From positions 1-55,705 of the forward strand of contig JAJDUM010000086.1 of the NCBI GenBank assembly GCA_022826645.1: a stretch of DNA of 55,705 bases, in the 5' to 3' direction. A model generated the notes under the pieces. That model did not search any database. It was not told the origin of the DNA and saw nothing but the letters and a program-made list of their open reading frames with translations. This DNA is from Candidatus Poribacteria bacterium. GTDB taxonomy: Bacteria; Poribacteria; WGA-4E; PCPOR2b. Of the stretch, positions 7,538 to 18,095 are shown in pieces. Positions within the stretch are counted from its first letter, which is position 1; each line of letters begins with the position of its first letter. Position numbers and translations under genes: made by a program.

Positions 7538-8073
7538 ATCTCTGCTTATTGTCAAAATTCTATAACTGAGACACGTCAAAGGTTTAACTTCGGGGTGAAA
7601 AGCCATGTTCTACACGCTTCCGAAATTATTTCTATCTCAGGATTAGTCTTGATCGTATGACAAATAATTTCAAACAATTACATTTCATTACATTGATGGC
7701 GTTGGGTTTCATAGTTTCTGTTCAATTTAACTGATGTCTGTGTAGGTACTATTCTGAACAAATACGTTCAATTTCTCAAAATGCTTTTTCTGTTAATCAA
7801 GAGTGAAGTTTTGCGGTAATTCGGGAGCTCTAATTTGTGTTTTCGAGGAGTGTTGCTGATCAACTGCTTGTGGAGATGTCCCCATTCTCGGTTGTGCGTT
7901 GACTCCGTTTTGTGCTGAAGAAGAACGAAAACTGTTCACAGAGATCGTTTTGGGCGGGTGGTCATCCTCCGGGCTTCTCATTTCGCTACAAGCGATCTGT
8001 CTTTGGGTATATGGTGTTAGGTGCTTTGATTCTTCAGTCGGTCTCACCATGATTGCTAAGGAAAAGGAGGTTT
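7538..8073. other. Intergenic stretch upstream of the restriction-modification genes
   Basis: These 536 bases hold no supported gene. An 85-codon minus-strand frame (7793-8050) and a 76-codon plus-strand frame (7899-8129) overlap each other, lack ribosome-binding sites and have low-complexity products. A controller protein, common upstream of type II systems, is not visible. The stretch presumably contains the promoter of the methyltransferase gene. Confidence 0.5.
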
Positions 8074-8943
8074 ATGTTGAAAAGCGGAAAGATGGCTGTA
8101 GAAAATATGGATTGCCGTATTGGTATTAAGTATCTCTGCGAAAATAGTGTTTCTCTTGTGCTCACAGATCCTCCCTATTTTATTGATGGTATGGGGGCAG
8201 ATTGGGATACGAAAAAGTTAAAGTCGCGGGTGAAAAACGGCGTTATCGGAAGTTTGCCTGTAGGAATGAAATTTGATTCAAAACAGGGGCACGATTTACA
8301 AAATTTTCTTGCGCCGATTGCCGAACAATGGATGAAAGTGATTTGTCCAGGCGGGTTTTGTCTCGTTTTTAGTCAGAACCGGCTCGTTCATAGAACTGCT
8401 ATTTCATTAGAAGATGCGGGTTTTGAGATTCGTGATGTTTTGCTCTGGAAATATGAAGGGCAGCCAAAAGCGTTCACGCAAGAGCATTTTATCAAAAAGC
8501 GAAATGTCCCTGACGATGAAAAGGAAAGGCTTATCCGTAAGTTAGATGGGCGGAAAACACCGCAATTGAAACCACAAGGTGAGATGATTGTCTTAGGTCA
8601 AGCACCCAGAGAGGGGACTTTTGTAGATAACTATGATAAATGGGAGACCGGGTTAATTGATGTGAAAAATCCATTTGTCGAAAGAGACCAGTTTCCGGGC
8701 ACCGTCATTCCGGTGAAAAAGCCTAGACAACGGAATGGACATATGACGGAGAAACCTGTCGATTTACTTAGACACCTCATTCGTATTTTCTCTGCACCAC
8801 AATCACTTGTGCTTGATCCTTTTGCAGGATCAGGATCAACTGGCGTTGCTGCCAAACTTGAAGAACGGGAGTTTATTGGATATGAAATCGAGACAGAAAT
8901 GGCAGCTCGGGCACAACACCGAATTAAGGGGACATGGGCATGA
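8074..8943 (+). CDS. Type II DNA methyltransferase (N4/N6 amino-methylating)
   Basis: The 289-aa enzyme transfers a methyl group from S-adenosylmethionine to adenine N6 or cytosine N4 in DNA. Motif IV, DPPY, lies near the N-terminus (VLTDPPYFIDGM) and motif I, DPFAGSGSTG, near the C-terminus, which is the beta-class order. A 'MTEKPVDLLRHLI' segment before motif I fits motif X. The target-recognition part lies between (PKAFTQEHFIKKR to QFPGTVIP). The ATG at 8074 follows 'aaaaggagg' at only three bases; ATG 8092 is an alternative. Its stop overlaps the start of the HNH endonuclease gene (ATGA), so the two form a restriction-modification unit. The target sequence is unknown. Confidence 0.92.
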   Translation: MLKSGKMAVENMDCRIGIKYLCENSVSLVLTDPPYFIDGMGADWDTKKLKSRVKNGVIGSLPVGMKFDSKQGHDLQNFLAPIAEQWMKVICPGGFCLVFSQNRLVHRTAISLEDAGFEIRDVLLWKYEGQPKAFTQEHFIKKRNVPDDEKERLIRKLDGRKTPQLKPQGEMIVLGQAPREGTFVDNYDKWETGLIDVKNPFVERDQFPGTVIPVKKPRQRNGHMTEKPVDLLRHLIRIFSAPQSLVLDPFAGSGSTGVAAKLEEREFIGYEIETEMAARAQHRIKGTWA

Positions 8944-9620
8944 ATAATCTTCCGACACCAGAGGAGTTACAGCAAGCTTGGGAGGAATTGTGTGCTATTC
9001 ATTCACGGTATTTAGAAGAGTATGAGGTAAAGTTACCTCAGTCAAATCAATATAATGAACGGGCGAAATCAATATGGCTTGCTGTGTTGTATTACTACAA
9101 AGATGGATATGTTCATAAGAACTTAATAAGCCGGATCTGTCAACGAGATAACTCGCGTTTGGGTGCGGATCAGCAGGTACGACATTTGAAACGAGATGGG
9201 TGGCATCTCACGGGGACGGGTGGGGAGCATATTCTTGACCCTTATCAACCGTCTCCAGAATGGGTTACAGATCAAAGACGACGAGAGGGTAGACTTGATG
9301 CTACGACTTTTAACGAATTACAGGCTGTATATGGTGGGCGGTGTGCTACTTGTGGTGCGGAGGCAGGAAAGCCAAATCCACGGTATGGAGAGGATATAGT
9401 TGTTTTGCAACAAGGGCATAAAGACCCATCAAAACCCCATACCTTAGACAATATCATTCCGCAATGCCAATTTTGTAATCGGGCGTATCGCAGCGACTTC
9501 ACGTTTGATGATAAAGGTCGTGTTCGTGCTGTTGCTGATGTGGGTCCCGTCCAACGAGCCACGCGAGCAGTTCAACAAAAAATCCTTAAGTGGTTACGAG
9601 ATCGACTTGGATTGTTTTGA
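8940..9620 (+). CDS. HNH restriction endonuclease (putative partner of the methyltransferase)
   Basis: The 226-aa protein ends in an HNH nuclease fold with zinc-binding cysteines: 'YGGRCATCGAEAG', then 'QQGHKDPSKPHTLDNIIPQC' and 'CQFCNR'. The sequence H-K-D-P with the downstream N-I-I-P-Q-C-x-x-C-N supplies the catalytic His and Asn and the second metal knuckle. The first ~110 residues, mostly helical (LYYYKDGYVHKNLISRICQR), probably recognise DNA. The ATG at 8940 is eight bases after 'aagggg' and overlaps the methyltransferase stop by four bases; ATG 8934 is too close to that site. The tight coupling supports a type II restriction role, which is inference. Confidence 0.85.
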   Translation: MNNLPTPEELQQAWEELCAIHSRYLEEYEVKLPQSNQYNERAKSIWLAVLYYYKDGYVHKNLISRICQRDNSRLGADQQVRHLKRDGWHLTGTGGEHILDPYQPSPEWVTDQRRREGRLDATTFNELQAVYGGRCATCGAEAGKPNPRYGEDIVVLQQGHKDPSKPHTLDNIIPQCQFCNRAYRSDFTFDDKGRVRAVADVGPVQRATRAVQQKILKWLRDRLGLF

Positions 9621-9644
9621 ATATTATTCGATGAGGAAATGTTT

Positions 9645-11597
9645 ATGTCAAAAAAAATCTACGCCTACGGGATGGATGGTTTTATCGTCCCGATGATGAA
9701 AAAATTTGTTGCTGAAGGGTGTTTGCCGAACTTTGAGAGGATGCTCACAGATGGCACGGTGAACCAGACCTTTCCCTCTTTCCCCGTCTGGACACCGACG
9801 AATTGGGCGACCCTTTCTACCGGCGCTCACACCGGCACACATGGCGTGACCCGTTGGCGTGTGGAGATTGCCCCCGGTGAACGGATCAACAGCTTCGATG
9901 GACGCGCCCCGAATGCCGAGCGGATCTGGAATGCGCTGGAGCGCGATGGGAAAACAAGCGTTGCGGTCCACTACCCAGCAGCCCATCCATCGGATATCAA
10001 ATCCGGTTTTGTTGTGGATGGCTTTGGTCACCCCGGTCACGCGAGCACCGACTATGAGGTCGCCTCCTGTCAAGCCTATACCACGAGCGATCAGGGCGCG
10101 ACTGTTGAGATGGACCATGATGGAACGGCTGTCCGTCGGACACAGCGCAGCGTTCAACCGATTCCAGCCTTACGTCCCGCCGTTGGCTGGAAGAATCTTC
10201 CACAAAGCCAATCACCGCCCCTTGAATCCGTGATCGAAGTTCATGCGCGTCTCGGCGGCGAGGTCAACACCTTTCACCTCCTTGTGATTGACAGCCGTGG
10301 GCAGGGGTATGATCGCGTACAGATCTGTCAGGAGAAGGACGGGAATGCGCGGATCGCCGAAACAGCAGTTGGACAATGGAGCGATTGGGCGATTGAACCC
10401 TTCCAGATCGATGGTCGAAAGCAGGACGCGTCGATTCGATTTAAGCTGATGGAACTCGCGCCTGACGGGAGCAATTTGAAACTGTACCGTTCACAGGTCA
10501 CCTACGCCGACGGATTCACCTACCCGGATGACCTCGCTGCAGAACTGATTGAACGCTTTGGTCCCTATCAGGAACACGCCTCTATGACGCCTTATACATC
10601 GGGTATGGCGGATTTTGATACTGCGCTTGAAGAATGCGAATATCAGGGTATCTGGTTCGCTGATGTTGCCAACTACATGCTACATGAGCGTGGGTGTTCC
10701 TTTTTTATCTGCCACTGGCATCTTTTCGACTATCTGAACCATATCCATCTCAACGATGTGGATCCCGTCTGTCCGGGCTACGACCCAGACAACGTAGATG
10801 AAGCGATGGATTACTTTCGCCGGGCATATCAGGTCGGTGACCGGGTCTTGGGACGTATCTGGAAGGCTGCCGACGATGAGACCTGTGTTGGAGTTCTCGG
10901 CGACCATGGAGCCTACCCCGACATCCGTATCGCTAACATCCGGAAATTCCTTGTTGATGAGGGGTTCACTGCCCTTAAGGAAGGCGCGGAAGGCGTTGAG
11001 CAGGATGAAGTGCTGGAGAAGGACATAGATTGGGAGAATACCCGCGCCTATCTCAAGGATGATAAAGGATTCGACATCTACATCAACGCTGAACCGGGAC
11101 CGGTATTCGACGAAATTGAGGGGGAACTTTTGTTGGCACTGCGTACGTGGGTTGATGCAGAGGTTGGGCGAACGCCCATTGCGATTGCACTGCCGAAGCG
11201 TGATGCTTACATCCTCGGTCAGTGGGGCGATCAGTGCGGCGATGTCATCTTTGCTTGGGACCACGGCTACGTCAGCGGTTACTACGGTCAGTGGAAGGGA
11301 ATCGTTGGTGGCGGTGCAGCCGGTGCACCCGAGGTATATGGCGCACACCACGGCGGTTTTCTCCCCACTCGGAACGAGGCTATCTCCTCCAGCTTTGGAA
11401 CGCTCCTATTGGCTGGACCGAGGATCAAAAAGGGATATGAACGCGATTATGATTCACACGGCTATATCCACGCTGCTGATGTTGTTCCCACTTTTTGTCA
11501 TATTTTTGGAGTTGCCCCACCAGCGCAAAGTCAAGGTACGGTTGCTCACGATCTGTTTGAAGGAAACGAGATGGCGCGAGAGCGAAATGGAAGTTGA
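9645..11597 (+). CDS. Type I phosphodiesterase/nucleotide pyrophosphatase family enzyme
   Basis: The 650-aa protein belongs to the alkaline phosphatase superfamily, phosphodiesterase/nucleotide pyrophosphatase branch, which hydrolyses phosphodiester or phosphate bonds with two metal ions. The metal and nucleophile motifs are in order: D in 'YGMDGF', the Thr nucleophile region in 'PTNWATLSTGAH', 'WHLFDYLNH', 'GVLGDHGAY', and a C-terminal 'GAHHGGFLP'. No signal peptide is seen, so it is probably cytoplasmic. A large insert between residues ~100 and 330 is beta-rich and not recognised. The start at 9645 is seven bases after 'gaggaa'; ATG 9639 overlaps this spacing. Substrate is unknown. It follows the HNH gene by 24 bases but is probably not functionally linked. 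Confidence 0.85.
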   Translation: MSKKIYAYGMDGFIVPMMKKFVAEGCLPNFERMLTDGTVNQTFPSFPVWTPTNWATLSTGAHTGTHGVTRWRVEIAPGERINSFDGRAPNAERIWNALERDGKTSVAVHYPAAHPSDIKSGFVVDGFGHPGHASTDYEVASCQAYTTSDQGATVEMDHDGTAVRRTQRSVQPIPALRPAVGWKNLPQSQSPPLESVIEVHARLGGEVNTFHLLVIDSRGQGYDRVQICQEKDGNARIAETAVGQWSDWAIEPFQIDGRKQDASIRFKLMELAPDGSNLKLYRSQVTYADGFTYPDDLAAELIERFGPYQEHASMTPYTSGMADFDTALEECEYQGIWFADVANYMLHERGCSFFICHWHLFDYLNHIHLNDVDPVCPGYDPDNVDEAMDYFRRAYQVGDRVLGRIWKAADDETCVGVLGDHGAYPDIRIANIRKFLVDEGFTALKEGAEGVEQDEVLEKDIDWENTRAYLKDDKGFDIYINAEPGPVFDEIEGELLLALRTWVDAEVGRTPIAIALPKRDAYILGQWGDQCGDVIFAWDHGYVSGYYGQWKGIVGGGAAGAPEVYGAHHGGFLPTRNEAISSSFGTLLLAGPRIKKGYERDYDSHGYIHAADVVPTFCHIFGVAPPAQSQGTVAHDLFEGNEMARERNGS

Positions 11598-11640
11598 ATA
11601 TGTGCCAACAATTTGTAGGTGTTAGGTACAGGGATTTCTT

Positions 11641-11669
11641 TTGACAATATGTATGTGATGTGATAACAT
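11641..11669 (+). promoter_or_regulatory. Sigma70-type promoter for guaB
   Basis: TTGACA (11641-11646) and TAACAT (11664-11669) are separated by 17 bases. It lies about 97 bases before the guaB start and 43 after the preceding stop codon. Confidence 0.7.
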
Positions 11670-11681
11670 CTTGTCTAATAA

Positions 11682-13259
<1,578 letters not shown>

Positions 13260-13262
13260 GAT

Positions 13263-13305
13263 GGGGGTCACCCAACCGTGACGCCCGCCGTTTTGAGTTT
13301 TATTT
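13263..13305 (+). terminator. Probable terminator after guaB
   Basis: Arms gggggtcac and gtgacgccc pair with one mismatch, followed by T-rich sequence (gccgttttgagttttattt). The T-run is broken, so efficiency is uncertain. Confidence 0.5.
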
Positions 13306-13328
13306 GAGCTACCTGTTTAACTTAAGTT

Positions 13329-14210
13329 ATGAATAACTTTTCAAAAAAAACATTGATTTGCCCTACCACACATGACTGTGAACCAACCCTATCAGACACA
13401 GAGATACTTGAGTTTCTAAAGGATGGGTATCTCAGGCTTGAGGGAGTTGTGCCTGATGAGATTAACCAGCGTGTTGTGGAGTATTGTGACGCACATCCTA
13501 CCGTACCCTACATGAATGGCATCTTATATGAGGAATGGTTTGTTGAAGGGGTGATGAGAAATGCTGAAGTTGCAGGCGCTGTGCGGTCATTGTTGGGTAG
13601 AGATTTCCATCTGCCTGTCCAAATGGTGAATCATCGGGTTCAATGCCCCATCGCATCAGTTGGGGGTTGGCATGTTGATGGGAACTACAAGTATACACAT
13701 GAATTAAACTTCCTTCAGGTGTTCTACTACCCACAGGACACACCCATAGAGATGGGACCGACGCAACTTGTGCCCGGTACCCACCTTGTTCGGCAGAAGT
13801 CGAGGTTCATGGGGCATTTAGGAAATATCAAGAATACAATATCGACTGATGCGCCAGCAGGCTCTGTGTTTATCACAGTCTACCATATCTGGCATCGTCG
13901 TCCCTCGTCAACTGTAACTGCGACCCGTAACTTGTTAAAGTATTTCTATTGGCGAACCCGTCCACCTACGAGGGATTGGATAGTTGATCCTAACTTCGAT
14001 TTTGCCACCGCTGATTATGACAGTCCAGCCGCTGGTCTTGTTGAACAATTCCGAAGCGCGGTGAAGGTGGCGGAGATGTTTCTATGGTTGTGTGGTAAAC
14101 ATGAGATATTCCAAAACTTAGGGGGACAGAGCTTCCCACTACCTGTACCCCGAACAGATTTACCTTATGGGTTTCCGGAAGGATTAAAAAAGGAGTATTT
14201 ATCAGCGTAA
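13329..14210 (+). CDS. Phytanoyl-CoA dioxygenase (PhyH) family protein 1
   Basis: The 293-aa protein is a Fe(II)/2-oxoglutarate-dependent dioxygenase of the PhyH family; these hydroxylate unactivated carbons of lipids, amino acids or secondary metabolites. H115-V-D117 (GGWHVDGNY) and distal H189 (YHIWHRRPSS) make the iron-binding triad. An arginine about ten residues later (TATRNLLKYFYWR) would hold 2-oxoglutarate. 'MGPTQLVPGTHL' is the usual strand before the second half. It shares 'EMGPT..VPGTH' and 'Y.IWH' with the gene at 29167, so those two form a subgroup. No clear ribosome-binding site precedes the ATG. Substrate is unknown. Confidence 0.88.
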   Translation: MNNFSKKTLICPTTHDCEPTLSDTEILEFLKDGYLRLEGVVPDEINQRVVEYCDAHPTVPYMNGILYEEWFVEGVMRNAEVAGAVRSLLGRDFHLPVQMVNHRVQCPIASVGGWHVDGNYKYTHELNFLQVFYYPQDTPIEMGPTQLVPGTHLVRQKSRFMGHLGNIKNTISTDAPAGSVFITVYHIWHRRPSSTVTATRNLLKYFYWRTRPPTRDWIVDPNFDFATADYDSPAAGLVEQFRSAVKVAEMFLWLCGKHEIFQNLGGQSFPLPVPRTDLPYGFPEGLKKEYLSA

Positions 14211-14311
14211 CTGCTATTCGTTCCACCTCGAGGTGGCTGTATTGCTGTGCGACATTCGCTATAATATTGAAGGTTTGCCACCTGCGATGAGGAATGTATA
14301 AAAAATAGTTG

Positions 14312-14340
14312 TTGCATTAATATTGAAATTGTGCTACTAT
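14312..14340 (+). promoter_or_regulatory. Sigma70-type promoter upstream of nuoI-like gene
   Basis: TTGCAT (14312-14317) and TACTAT (14335-14340) are 17 bases apart. Transcription would begin near 14347, which excludes translation starts upstream of that point and supports the ATG at 14425. Confidence 0.65.
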
Positions 14341-14424
14341 TCGATTTGTATTTTATTACTGAAAGGAGAACGGCTTTCCAGCAAAGATTTTTCGCTTAAT
14401 CGTCAAAGCCGCGACACCGTTTTT

Positions 14425-14970
14425 ATGAAAGTAAATGAAGATATGTCGTTTTGGGACAGGCTTTACATCCCCGGACTTATTAAGGGCATGCTTACAACAC
14501 TGAAACATATTCCCAAAAAGAAGTTTACTTATCAGTACCCCGAAGACCCACGTAGTGTGGAAGAGCGTAATGACCGCTATCGTGGTATTCACAAGCTGCC
14601 ATTAGACCCGGAAGGAAATGTCAAATGTGTGGCTTGTTTTATGTGTGCAACAGCCTGTCCGGCAGATTGTATTACAATTCAAGGCGGTCCTGCGCCTGAA
14701 GGCTGGAAAACAAAAGAAGGTTATCAACGCGAAAAATACCCGGAAGTTTTTGAAATCAATATGCTGCGCTGCATCTTCTGTGGATACTGTGTCGAAGCGT
14801 GTCCAGAGGATGCAATCCAGATGACTGGAATTACGCTCCCGCAATACTTTAGAGAAAGACAAACAGAAGGTGAAGTTCTCGGCGGTTCGCGGAAAGATTT
14901 TATCTTTGATCGAGATATGTTGATCGCTAATAATGACATTCCCGAACAAGGACTTCATCCGAATTCGTAA
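14425..14970 (+). CDS. nuoI: NADH-quinone oxidoreductase subunit I-like 2[4Fe-4S] protein
   Basis: The 181-aa protein matches NuoI, the peripheral complex I subunit carrying clusters N6a and N6b. Two ferredoxin motifs are visible: CVACFMCATACPADC and CIFCGYCVEACPEDA. The family's N-terminal 'IPGLIKGMLTTLKHI' and 'RYRGIHKLPLDPEGNVKC' segments precede them. The start at 14425 is chosen because the upstream promoter places the transcript start after the in-frame TTG at 14323; 'aaaggag' at about 14359 is not followed by a usable start. No other complex I gene is nearby, so this is either a detached nuo gene or a paralogue serving another redox enzyme. Confidence 0.85.
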   Translation: MKVNEDMSFWDRLYIPGLIKGMLTTLKHIPKKKFTYQYPEDPRSVEERNDRYRGIHKLPLDPEGNVKCVACFMCATACPADCITIQGGPAPEGWKTKEGYQREKYPEVFEINMLRCIFCGYCVEACPEDAIQMTGITLPQYFRERQTEGEVLGGSRKDFIFDRDMLIANNDIPEQGLHPNS

Positions 14971-15179
14971 ATACCCGAACATGAGTTTACTTGGGGTGAT
15001 GGCTACCTAGCAAGCGTGTAAGGTAGACCCCACCCGACAGAATGTGCAGCGGTTTTTAGTCAGGTACTTAACAATAAAGTCGGCACATCTCGACAGAAAC
15101 TTTTAGGGCAAGGCTTTCCATACCTCTGAGGTGCAGTACGGGAAAGAATTGCCCATTTTTTTATTAGATATGTTAGGAA

Positions 15180-18044
15180 ATGACTTTGGATAAAGGCCAA
15201 CCGAATCAAATTCAAGACCTATCTCTAAACTTTAGCTCAGACTCACTTTTCGCTTTAACAGATAAAATAAAATCGAGCGTTGAAGGACGGATCAGTTGGG
15301 GTGACACTTTTGGGATGGGGCTTGGCGCGAAGAATGACAAATACCTGCTCATTTGGACGCCAAAGAAATCGTCCGAAGGGCAAATTCTCCCCGGATTCGA
15401 TTCAGAGGACGGGCAGCTCACACTTAAAATGAGACCTCGCCCCGGCGCTTGGATCTCGTGGATCGACGAAACAAACATTGCGGCGGAAGCCAAGGATGAC
15501 CATGACCGCGTCCGCAGGAGTGTACAAGAACTAGAGCGCAACACACGTCAAGTGACGGACTTCGCTGATGGTGTTCTCAAAGATATTACGACCGTGCATT
15601 TAGGCAAATCTCTCACGTTGTCAGAGATGGTCCAAGAGGTTTTGAAAGTTGAATTCACAATACCGACCACCGTCAAAACCGGTGGATATGTCCTCACATC
15701 ATCGCAAGAAACTTCGTCCGCTCCAACGAAGGTCATTATTCCGGAACAGACGAATATTCACGGTGTGCATCTAAACGAAGATGAACTGCTCGATTCAGTT
15801 GCTAAGAGTGACTACGATCAACTCTTGGTTATTCATCGTACGCACATCAGGCGTTATCCCGATCTGCTCGACATTAACTACTGTTTAAGGCTTAGTGAGT
15901 ATCTCCAAGGGAAACCAACGCCAGATGAGGAGGGGCAAAGCAAATCGCCTCATCCCGCACAAGGCTTAAGATCGATAGGAGTATTTCCAACGGCGGCGGT
16001 CTATAATCCACTGTCTCCGGACGGTGTCGAATTCATTGTTACCACGCTCAATGGCGACTACGAAGCCATTCGTGAAGCCGTTACTGAATCCTCCTCAATC
16101 GTTGATGAGTACGTGTCGCAGGCGAATCAGCGTGCGCACGAAATTATGACCAATTTCCAAGGCCGTATTGATAGTCGACTTCAGGCACTTACACTCCAAC
16201 CGGGTCAACGGATTTACGAAAAGGTTTGGGATGACTTAGCGATTGACGAACTGCGGAATCAGCTATTTGAGTTTAGCGAATTTTTTGGGAAGTATGTCGG
16301 TGAACACTTAGGTGAGGACAATGTAGAGTCTAGAAAAGAATCGCTTAGACACAGTATCGATTCGATTATCGAAACATGGCAACTCCAGGATTCGCGTCAG
16401 ACCACCATCAGACACCTCATTCTGGCTGGTTACAAATTGGCGAATCAAGTGCTGGATCAAGCGACTGGATTGTTCTACGACCTTGTATTTGAGAAGCATT
16501 TTATCGAAACCGCTCTGCTCCAGACAGTGGAGTTGATGGTACTTGAGGAAGGGGAACTTCTGAATGAAATTCGCCTGCCAGAGTGGACGGACAAAACGGT
16601 ACGCGACCGGCTCCACCTCCTTGGGTTGAATCCAGCGATCCATCCCAAACAGACCGAAAGGCTCCGGGACTTATGGATAGAATTGATAGAGATTGCGAAT
16701 TTTGTGCACAGACATCAGCAACAATTTGAATCCATTCTCAAACCGATGTCTGACGTTCTGTTGATGCCTAAGGGCTCCACTGCATCGGGCACACGCAACA
16801 TCTCGCTCCGAAGAGGAAATACTTTTGAAGGGTTTGGTATTTCGGACAAGATGTTTGAATCTGTCCTGAGCCGCGTCCGCGATAATTTCCCTATGATTAA
16901 GCGGTGGATTCAGAATACTCCGGAAGAACGAAGCGAACATGAATCCTATTATAGGACGTTGTGGGCAATACTCACTGAAGGGATAGTTCGAGAGTATCTC
17001 TGCGAAGACTTTCAGCCAATTTACGACATCAATCTCAGTCTCCCGCTTGAATCAAAGCGATTGATGGATCTCGTGCTTGGTGGAAAAATTGTTATACGCA
17101 ATGAGAAAGATCTAAATACCCTGAAGCGGAATCTTGACCGTGCCTTACAGGCGAGGATTGGTCGAGGGCTACAGGAAATTAGTACGCCCAATATGCTGCA
17201 AATTCATAGTGATACCACCTTGCGCACACTTCGTGAGGAATTGCTGACATACCAGCAAACGCTCGATAAACAGTTGGTCCGTGCAACGAATCCCAAAGCG
17301 TCGAAAAGGCAGGGTAAAGGGAAAAAGGGACGGAAAAAGGGACAGTCCCCCGAAGCTGCTGCAAAAGTGATAGCGGCAATCGAAGAGGAAAAACCGAAGA
17401 TAGAGGAGCTGATAGAGTTTCTGGCTTCTTATACCAATGCGCCAGTAACCCTGCTGGAGACAGCAGTAACGCCGCATTCTCAGAAGATCAATCAGATACG
17501 GGACCATCAGGTACTGAACTTTGACCTCCAATCGCTGCCGCCCATTGAGGATACATGGCTGGAGAATATAAAATCTCCCGATGAATATCCGAATCTGCGT
17601 GCATTCCTGTTTGAAAATAAATTGCCCCTCTCTACCACCGGGCGTGCGTTGACGAAGTTGAGACGGATTTTTCCTGATCCTGCCGATGCAGAGGACGTTT
17701 CGATAAATGTATTTAATATCGCCGTAGACTTACTTCTGGAGTTAAAAGCGCTCCAAGACGCTGGGTATGAGGGCGATACGCTAGAGCGATATGCGAGCTA
17801 CGTTTCTGAAAAGTTGTGGCGCTGGGAACTGACGCAGATTACAGAAACGGAATTGCCAATTCTGATTAAAGAGAAGGTGTTATCCTCGACAATCTGTTAC
17901 GAAAAGGAGGTAGAAACACTCCTAGAGTACGTTGAACGCTACGAACGGTTATTTGAAGCAAAGTTGGCTCCTGAATCTGACATGGATAAACAACGCGAAT
18001 TGTTGGAAGAGAACTTCCAGATACTCGTTGAAACAGTTTTGTGA
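15180..18044 (+). CDS. Unrecognised 954-aa protein
   Basis: I recognise no family. The protein is soluble-looking, with no signal peptide or membrane segment, and mainly acidic and helical. A beta-rich first ~110 residues (SWGDTFGMGLGAKNDKYLLI, GFDSEDGQLTLKMRPRPGAW) are followed by long amphipathic helices that may coil. Around residues 700-725 a strongly basic, low-complexity loop (KRQGKGKKGRKKGQ) interrupts the pattern and could bind nucleic acid or be a linker; at DNA level it is a purine-rich 'gggaaaaagggacggaaaaa' repeat. The C-terminus is again helical and acidic. It stands alone, 52 bases before the dehydrogenase-like gene. Length and layout suggest a scaffold or cytoskeletal-type protein, but this is speculation. 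Confidence 0.7.
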   Translation: MTLDKGQPNQIQDLSLNFSSDSLFALTDKIKSSVEGRISWGDTFGMGLGAKNDKYLLIWTPKKSSEGQILPGFDSEDGQLTLKMRPRPGAWISWIDETNIAAEAKDDHDRVRRSVQELERNTRQVTDFADGVLKDITTVHLGKSLTLSEMVQEVLKVEFTIPTTVKTGGYVLTSSQETSSAPTKVIIPEQTNIHGVHLNEDELLDSVAKSDYDQLLVIHRTHIRRYPDLLDINYCLRLSEYLQGKPTPDEEGQSKSPHPAQGLRSIGVFPTAAVYNPLSPDGVEFIVTTLNGDYEAIREAVTESSSIVDEYVSQANQRAHEIMTNFQGRIDSRLQALTLQPGQRIYEKVWDDLAIDELRNQLFEFSEFFGKYVGEHLGEDNVESRKESLRHSIDSIIETWQLQDSRQTTIRHLILAGYKLANQVLDQATGLFYDLVFEKHFIETALLQTVELMVLEEGELLNEIRLPEWTDKTVRDRLHLLGLNPAIHPKQTERLRDLWIELIEIANFVHRHQQQFESILKPMSDVLLMPKGSTASGTRNISLRRGNTFEGFGISDKMFESVLSRVRDNFPMIKRWIQNTPEERSEHESYYRTLWAILTEGIVREYLCEDFQPIYDINLSLPLESKRLMDLVLGGKIVIRNEKDLNTLKRNLDRALQARIGRGLQEISTPNMLQIHSDTTLRTLREELLTYQQTLDKQLVRATNPKASKRQGKGKKGRKKGQSPEAAAKVIAAIEEEKPKIEELIEFLASYTNAPVTLLETAVTPHSQKINQIRDHQVLNFDLQSLPPIEDTWLENIKSPDEYPNLRAFLFENKLPLSTTGRALTKLRRIFPDPADAEDVSINVFNIAVDLLLELKALQDAGYEGDTLERYASYVSEKLWRWELTQITETELPILIKEKVLSSTICYEKEVETLLEYVERYERLFEAKLAPESDMDKQRELLEENFQILVETVL

Positions 18045-18095
18045 ACCTGTTTACTAAAGGTTTAAAGCCCGAACTGTTGGATGGTCGCTATTGAG

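Noticed and set aside
7793..8129. Overlapping 85-aa minus and 76-aa plus frames upstream of the methyltransferase, considered as a controller protein
   Set aside because: Neither has a ribosome-binding site or a helix-turn-helix pattern; the minus-strand product is low in complexity and rich in Ser, Thr, Pro and Gln. They overlap each other and the methyltransferase leader.
14223..14236. 14-bp perfect palindrome (ccacctcgaggtgg) after PhyH 1
   Set aside because: It has no T-run and no second copy in the window; it is too short to call a site.
14980..15130. Possible decayed coding sequence between nuoI and the 954-aa gene
   Set aside because: A 35-codon frame ends in a stop with no recognisable motif; the evidence is too weak to list as a pseudogene.
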